This document shows positions 60,136-64,000 of a stretch of DNA of 64,000 nucleotides, in pieces. How positions within the stretch are numbered: the stretch's first letter is position 1; each line of letters opens with the position of its first letter. Origin of the DNA: Lysobacter capsici (GTDB lineage Bacteria; Pseudomonadota; Gammaproteobacteria; Xanthomonadales; Xanthomonadaceae). The notes under the pieces were generated by a model that had not been told where the DNA came from, did no database searches, and saw only the letters and a program-made list of their open reading frames with translations. Position numbers and translations under genes: made by a program. The stretch spans positions 4,960,001-5,024,000 of the forward strand of contig NZ_CP094357.1 in the NCBI RefSeq assembly GCF_014779555.2. The letters are read 5' to 3'.

Positions 60136-61728
60136 ATGAAGCGCCAGGTCGTCATCGGCATGCTCGGCACCCAACTCGACGCGGCCTCCGGCCCGGGCCG
60201 CTGGGAAAAATGGCGTCCGACCGTCTCGCTGGGCATGCACGAGGATTTCCTGCTCGACCGCCTGGAGCTGATCGTCGACGAGCGCCGCTTCGGCAAGCTC
60301 GCTCAGCTGGTTGCGCAGGATCTGGCCCAGGTCTCGCCGGAAACCCAGGTGCGGCGCCACGACACCTTTCTCGCCGATCCTTGGGATTTCGAAAGCGTCT
60401 ACGGCGTGCTGCACGACTTCGTGCGCGCCTACGATTTCCAGCCCGACGAAGAGGACTACTACGTCCACATCACCACCGGCACCCACGTCAGCCAGATCTG
60501 CTGGTTCCTGCTGACCGAAAGCCGATTGTTCCCGGGGCGCCTGCTGCAGACCGCGCCGCCGCGCAAACAGACAGGCGAGGCGCCAGGCACGTATGCGGTG
60601 ATCGACCTGGACCTGTCGCGCTACGACCGCATCGCCCAACGTTTCGCGCAAGAAAGACTGCACGATCGCGACCTGCTCAAGAGCGGCATCGCCACTCGCA
60701 ATCCCGCTTTCAACCGCATGATCGAGCAGATCGAAACCGTCGCCACGCGCTCGAAGTCGCCGATGCTGCTGATGGGCCCGACCGGCGCCGGCAAGAGCCA
60801 GCTCGCGCGGCGCGTGTTCGAACTCAAGAAGCAGAAGCACCAGCTGCCCGGGCGCTTCGTCGAAGTGAACTGCGCGACCCTGCGCGGCGACGGCGCGATG
60901 AGCACCTTGTTCGGCCATATCAAGGGCGCCTACACCGGCGCGTCGACCGACCGCGCCGGCCTGCTGCGTTCGGCGCACCAGGGCCTGCTGTTTCTCGACG
61001 AGATCGGCGAACTGGGCCAGGACGAGCAGGCGATGCTGCTGCGCGCGCTGGAAGAAAAACGCTTCCTGCCGGTCGGTGGCGACAAGGAAGTCGAAAGCGA
61101 TTTCCAGTTGATCGCCGGCACCAACCGCGATCTGCAGGTCGCGGTGCATGAGGGCCGTTTCCGCGACGACCTGCTCGCGCGCCTGAACCTGTGGACGTAT
61201 CGCCTGCCCGGCCTGGCCGAACGCGCCGAGGACATCGAGCCGAACCTGGATTTCGAACTCGAGCGTCACTCACGCGAAAACCGCCAGCGGGTGACCTTCA
61301 ATCGCGAAGCGCGCGAACGTTATCTGACCTTCGCGCGCAGCGGCGAAGCGACCTGGGGCGGCAACTTCCGCGACCTGGGTGCGTCGGTGATGCGGCTGGC
61401 CACTCTGGCCGAGGGCGGGCGCATCCGCCTGGATCTGGTCGACGAGGAAATCGAACGCCTGCGCCGGCAATGGCACGGGGCGGGCGCGCAGCGATCGTTG
61501 CTCGATGAGGTGCTCGGCGAAGGCGCGGCGCAGCTCGATCGCTTCGACCGGGTGCAGCTGGAAGACGTGCTGCGCGTATGCCGGCGGGCGAAGAACCTGT
61601 CGCAAGCCGGGCGCGAGCTGTTCGCGGTATCGCGTTCGCTCAAGGCCAGCAGCAACGACGCCGATCGCTTGCGCAAGTATCTGGCGCGGTTCGGGCTCGA
61701 TTGGGAGCAATTGCGCGCAGGGGTTTGA
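60136..61728 (+). CDS. rtcR: Sigma-54 activator RtcR
   Basis: 530 residues. The N-terminal 180 residues form the RtcR regulatory domain of CARF type (MKRQVVIGMLGTQLDAASGP, VHITTGTHVSQICWFLLTES). The AAA+ domain has Walker A GPTGAGKS (214-221), the sigma-54 loop GAYTGA (264-269; Tyr replaces the usual Phe) and Walker B LLFLDE (284-289). The C-terminal helix-turn-helix lies near 480-525. CARF domains bind cyclic oligonucleotides or RNA fragments; in E. coli RtcR responds to RNA damage signals. It is divergent from rsr. Confidence 0.96.
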   Translation: MKRQVVIGMLGTQLDAASGPGRWEKWRPTVSLGMHEDFLLDRLELIVDERRFGKLAQLVAQDLAQVSPETQVRRHDTFLADPWDFESVYGVLHDFVRAYDFQPDEEDYYVHITTGTHVSQICWFLLTESRLFPGRLLQTAPPRKQTGEAPGTYAVIDLDLSRYDRIAQRFAQERLHDRDLLKSGIATRNPAFNRMIEQIETVATRSKSPMLLMGPTGAGKSQLARRVFELKKQKHQLPGRFVEVNCATLRGDGAMSTLFGHIKGAYTGASTDRAGLLRSAHQGLLFLDEIGELGQDEQAMLLRALEEKRFLPVGGDKEVESDFQLIAGTNRDLQVAVHEGRFRDDLLARLNLWTYRLPGLAERAEDIEPNLDFELERHSRENRQRVTFNREARERYLTFARSGEATWGGNFRDLGASVMRLATLAEGGRIRLDLVDEEIERLRRQWHGAGAQRSLLDEVLGEGAAQLDRFDRVQLEDVLRVCRRAKNLSQAGRELFAVSRSLKASSNDADRLRKYLARFGLDWEQLRAGV

Positions 61729-61749
61729 TCCCGGCGCGCCGCGCGGCGA

Positions 61750-63021
61750 TCACGCCTCCTGTGGCTGCGCCTCGCGCTGCGCCTGCGCCGCCAACGCCTG
61801 ACGCGCCAGACACTCGCGTCCACGCCGGCCCGGCGCCATCAACAAGCCGGTGCTGGCGAGGAAGAACCGTTCCAGTTCCATCGACACGCTGCTGACCACG
61901 CAGAACTCGTCGCCTTCCTGGTGATTGATCGCGTGGTACAGGCCGATGCCGCGCGCTTCCAGATCGGCCACGACCCGCGGCAGCAACTGCTTCGGTGCCT
62001 GCCACGGCAATTGCGGATAGTCCCAGTGCGCATGATGCAGGCGTCGCGGATCGATCTCGCCCATCACGCAGGCGCGCAGCTTGGGGTAGTCGACCAGCAG
62101 ATCCAATGCGAGCTGATCGAGTTCGACCAGATGCGGCGCGTTTTCCTTGATGTCCACGCACTGGGTCAGTTCGGTCAATGCGCGCGTCGCCGCATGCGTG
62201 GCATAGGGCGAAGCGCCGCAGCCGTGCGGAAACACGATTTCCTCGGGCAAGCGTTCCTCGGTCGTGGCGATGAAGGCCGGATAGGCCAGGTCGCTGGTCA
62301 CGTCGATCAGCAATACGCGACGTTCGAGACGGCGCTGCGCAAGCTCGTGGATACGCGCAAGCTCGGCCGGCAGCGACGACGGCTCGATCAGGCGACCGTA
62401 ACGCGCCGGCGCGCCGAGGTAGTGCGCGAGCATGAACAACGCCCACGCGTCGCGTTCGACGATCTCGCCGATGCCGTGCAGCGCGGCTTCCTCGAAGCTG
62501 GCGCCGATCGCGGTGCCGCTGTTGGAGCTGTAGCGGGTCGCGCTGTGGTAGTCGAAATCGTCGCGCGGATCGCGCAACTCGACCGCGGGCGGATAATCGG
62601 GAAACACCATGAACAACGGCACGGCCAGATCGGCCCGGCCAGAATACGACGCGTACTGGCGGCACGCCAGATGGCGCTGGGATTGATCGGCGAACTCGGA
62701 CACGAACGGCAGGCCGGCGCAGCGCGGGTCGTCGGCGAGTTCGCGCGCGGCTACGAACAGCGGTTCGGTGGCCAGCGCGGACGCGCGGCAGTAGTAGTGT
62801 TCGACCGCTTCGTACAAGGCGCCGGTCAACGAGGCGGCGGGTTCGCCCTTGCCGGAACCGCGACTGAGCAGTCGCCCCTGCGCATCGTGCAGGGCGCACT
62901 TGATCGTGACCAGGCCATGGCCGAACTCACCGGTCTGCGCGCTCCAGCCGCGCCGCGCGATGCAGGCGTGGATGATGCGGTTGGCCTCGTCCAGGCTGCG
63001 CTCTCGTTCGTACGGAATCAT
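61750..63021 (-). CDS. Stand-alone YcaO-domain protein
   Basis: 423 residues from the ATG at 63021 (AACAAGGA before it). ATP-binding YcaO motifs: SGKGEPAASLTGALYEAVEH (55-74), SFEEAALHGIGEIVERDAWA (175-194) and THAATRALTELTQC later. The usual partner domain of azoline cyclodehydratases is absent, and the C-terminus (EAQPQEA) lacks the PxPxP tail common in them. YcaO enzymes activate amide bonds to form azolines, thioamides or amidines. It follows a 59-codon gene that may encode its substrate, and is convergent with rtcR (21-base gap). Confidence 0.85.
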   Translation of the reverse strand: MIPYERERSLDEANRIIHACIARRGWSAQTGEFGHGLVTIKCALHDAQGRLLSRGSGKGEPAASLTGALYEAVEHYYCRASALATEPLFVAARELADDPRCAGLPFVSEFADQSQRHLACRQYASYSGRADLAVPLFMVFPDYPPAVELRDPRDDFDYHSATRYSSNSGTAIGASFEEAALHGIGEIVERDAWALFMLAHYLGAPARYGRLIEPSSLPAELARIHELAQRRLERRVLLIDVTSDLAYPAFIATTEERLPEEIVFPHGCGASPYATHAATRALTELTQCVDIKENAPHLVELDQLALDLLVDYPKLRACVMGEIDPRRLHHAHWDYPQLPWQAPKQLLPRVVADLEARGIGLYHAINHQEGDEFCVVSSVSMELERFFLASTGLLMAPGRRGRECLARQALAAQAQREAQPQEA

Positions 63022-63065
63022 TCCTTGTTCCTCGCCAATGGTGCATGCGGTGCATGAGGGCGAAC

Positions 63066-63095
63066 GCATGGCGCGCGACAGTGCGCGCGCCATGC
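63066..63095 (-). other. Strong hairpin between the peptide gene and the YcaO gene
   Basis: GCATGGCGCGC / GCGCGCCATGC, an 11-bp perfect stem in the 85-base gap, with no T run. Such structures often reduce readthrough so that a precursor peptide is made in excess over its modifying enzyme. Confidence 0.7.
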
Positions 63096-63106
63096 GGGTT
63101 CAGCGC

Positions 63107-63286
63107 TTACTTGGCGAACTCGTCCAGGAACGCCTGCTCCTGCGCGGTCGGCGCATTGAGCTCGTTCATCGCGACCTTGAAATCCACGCCGGACGCGGCG
63201 CTGCTGACGCGCAGCGCCTCGGTGGACGGGATGTACTTCGGCTTTTCGAGCACGGTCTTTTCGAAATCAAGGCGGGTAGCACCCAT
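63107..63286 (-). CDS. Small peptide, candidate RiPP precursor
   Basis: 59 residues (MGATRLDFEKTVLEKPKYIP ... NAPTAQEQAFLDEFAK) with a consensus AGGAGGT six bases before the ATG, the strongest ribosome binding site in this part of the window. The frame is open further upstream, but the ribosome binding site fixes this start. It is hydrophilic and acidic with no signal peptide and no Cys; candidate modifiable residues are eight Ser/Thr, clustered as ST, SS and S in the middle. Position directly before a YcaO gene suggests a leader-type substrate. No known precursor family was recognised. Confidence 0.7.
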   Translation of the reverse strand: MGATRLDFEKTVLEKPKYIPSTEALRVSSAASGVDFKVAMNELNAPTAQEQAFLDEFAK

Positions 63287-63632
63287 GACTAAACCTCCTG
63301 TTAGGTCGAAGAGGCACGGACGCGAACCGACGAGGCGGTGTCCACCAGGCTGCGGGCCGTCCTGTGCCGCAGCCTGCGGCTGCGCGATCAGGGTTAACCG
63401 CTGCGACGGACACAGGTCCATGAAGCGCGTCACCAAACCGCGCAGCGGCGGCGCAACCGGGCGACGCGCGGCGCCGATCGCGGAAAATACGGTTCAAACC
63501 TGAAACATCGCGGGCGTTGGAGTGTTCGCTGGCGGCAGGCTATGCACCGGCGCGCACCGCGACGGATGTCTCAGTCGCGGCTTTGCGTCGATCAACTGAA
63601 CACGACAGCGGCGAGCGCCGCCGCCGCGGGTT
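63287..63632. other. Intergenic region upstream of the peptide gene
   Basis: About 345 bases. Frames here are without recognisable domains or start signals. Presumably holds the promoter of the peptide-YcaO operon, but no clear -35/-10 could be assigned. Confidence 0.45.
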
Positions 63633-64000
63633 TCACAGCACGCTGGCCGCGCGCAATTCGTTCGCGGCGAAGGTCGCCGCGGCGCCTTCGGGCAGGTTCA
63701 ACGGCCCGGTCACGCAGCTGACGAACACGAACGAACGCGTGCCGCGGGTGATTTGACCGACCTGCCAGCGCACCGCTTCGCTGCCGGCCATCACCGCCGA
63801 TCCGCTCTTGGCGACCACCGAGGTGTCGTTGCGCGCGGGAAAGCGCCCGATCCCGATCGCGCCGTAGTTGCCGATCAAGGCGCCGGGCGGCTGCCGCAGG
63901 CCGGCGCGCACGTCGGCCATGGCCTGCTTGTTGACCGGCAATTGCTCGCTGAAGAAGCGGCGCAGGAACAGCATCTGTTCGTCCGGGGAAATCTGCAGCG
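63633..64000 (-). CDS. Class D beta-lactamase-like protein, C-terminal part
   Basis: 121 residues are visible; the N-terminus lies beyond the right edge. ISPDEQMLFLRRFFSEQLPV corresponds to the class D segment between the active-site serine region and the KTG motif. VVAKSGSAVM is the KTG-type motif with Ser for Thr. The end (FVSCVTGPLNLPEGAAATFA) fits the last strand and helix. The serine-x-x-lysine motif is outside the window, so activity cannot be judged; a penicillin-binding or BlaR-like sensor domain is an alternative. Confidence 0.6.
   Translation of the reverse strand, partial: LQISPDEQMLFLRRFFSEQLPVNKQAMADVRAGLRQPPGALIGNYGAIGIGRFPARNDTSVVAKSGSAVMAGSEAVRWQVGQITRGTRSFVFVSCVTGPLNLPEGAAATFAANELRAASVL

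Overview
The window is a GC-rich bacterial chromosome segment. Protein similarity and gene content point to Xanthomonadaceae, most likely Lysobacter. The tryptophan dioxygenase closely matches what I recall of the Xanthomonas protein, secreted M23 peptidases and nucleases are present, and intergenic DNA is full of family-type palindromic repeats. No phage, transposase, CRISPR or plasmid replication gene is visible. Most genes are housekeeping or catabolic, with two accessory islands of note near the right end.

Layout. 1-8.3 kb: end of purC, a small multidrug exporter, a DUF962 protein, an EamA transporter, nhaA with an NAD-binding reductase, a 151-bp tandem repeat array, a cation/Ca2+ antiporter and a lipoprotein. 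8.4-12.8 kb: the tyrosine/homogentisate module (hmgA, an internally duplicated unknown protein, hppD and a divergent MarR regulator with a palindromic operator candidate). 12.8-17 kb: a repeat-rich stretch with a large inverted repeat, a peptide transporter and tryptophan 2,3-dioxygenase. 17-24.5 kb: two paralogous secreted nuclease-like proteins, the first of which has lost catalytic residues. 25.3-29.2 kb: a 2-oxoacid dehydrogenase operon (E1alpha, E1beta, a two-SH3 protein, E2). 29.5-31.3 kb: two paralogous secreted M23 peptidases with SH3 domains.

31.4-43.9 kb holds a HEAT-repeat protein, a VOC protein, a GAF-GGDEF cyclase, a metallo-hydrolase, trpS, CsbD and entericidin stress genes, arginase, tRNA-Thr, a SPOR protein and the overlapping plsY-birA-coaX operon. 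44-55 kb holds a GTAGGAGC repeat array, a DAK2-DegV (FakA-FakB-like) fusion, mtfA, a PepSY-phoP-phoQ operon, ctlX, dusA and a secreted lectin/DUF11 protein.

55-61.7 kb is an RNA-repair island: rtcR diverges from rsr (Ro60), which is followed by four tandem Y RNA-like structures, rtcB and rtcA, behind a consensus sigma-54 promoter. Three of the RNAs carry a permuted tRNA-like module and the fourth is a mini version without it. The likely logic is that RtcR senses an RNA-damage signal and switches on Ro60, its Y RNA partners, the RtcB ligase and the RtcA cyclase together.

61.7-63.3 kb is a candidate RiPP-like locus: a stand-alone YcaO enzyme behind a 59-codon gene with a very strong ribosome binding site and a hairpin between the two. 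A partial class D beta-lactamase-like gene runs off the right edge.
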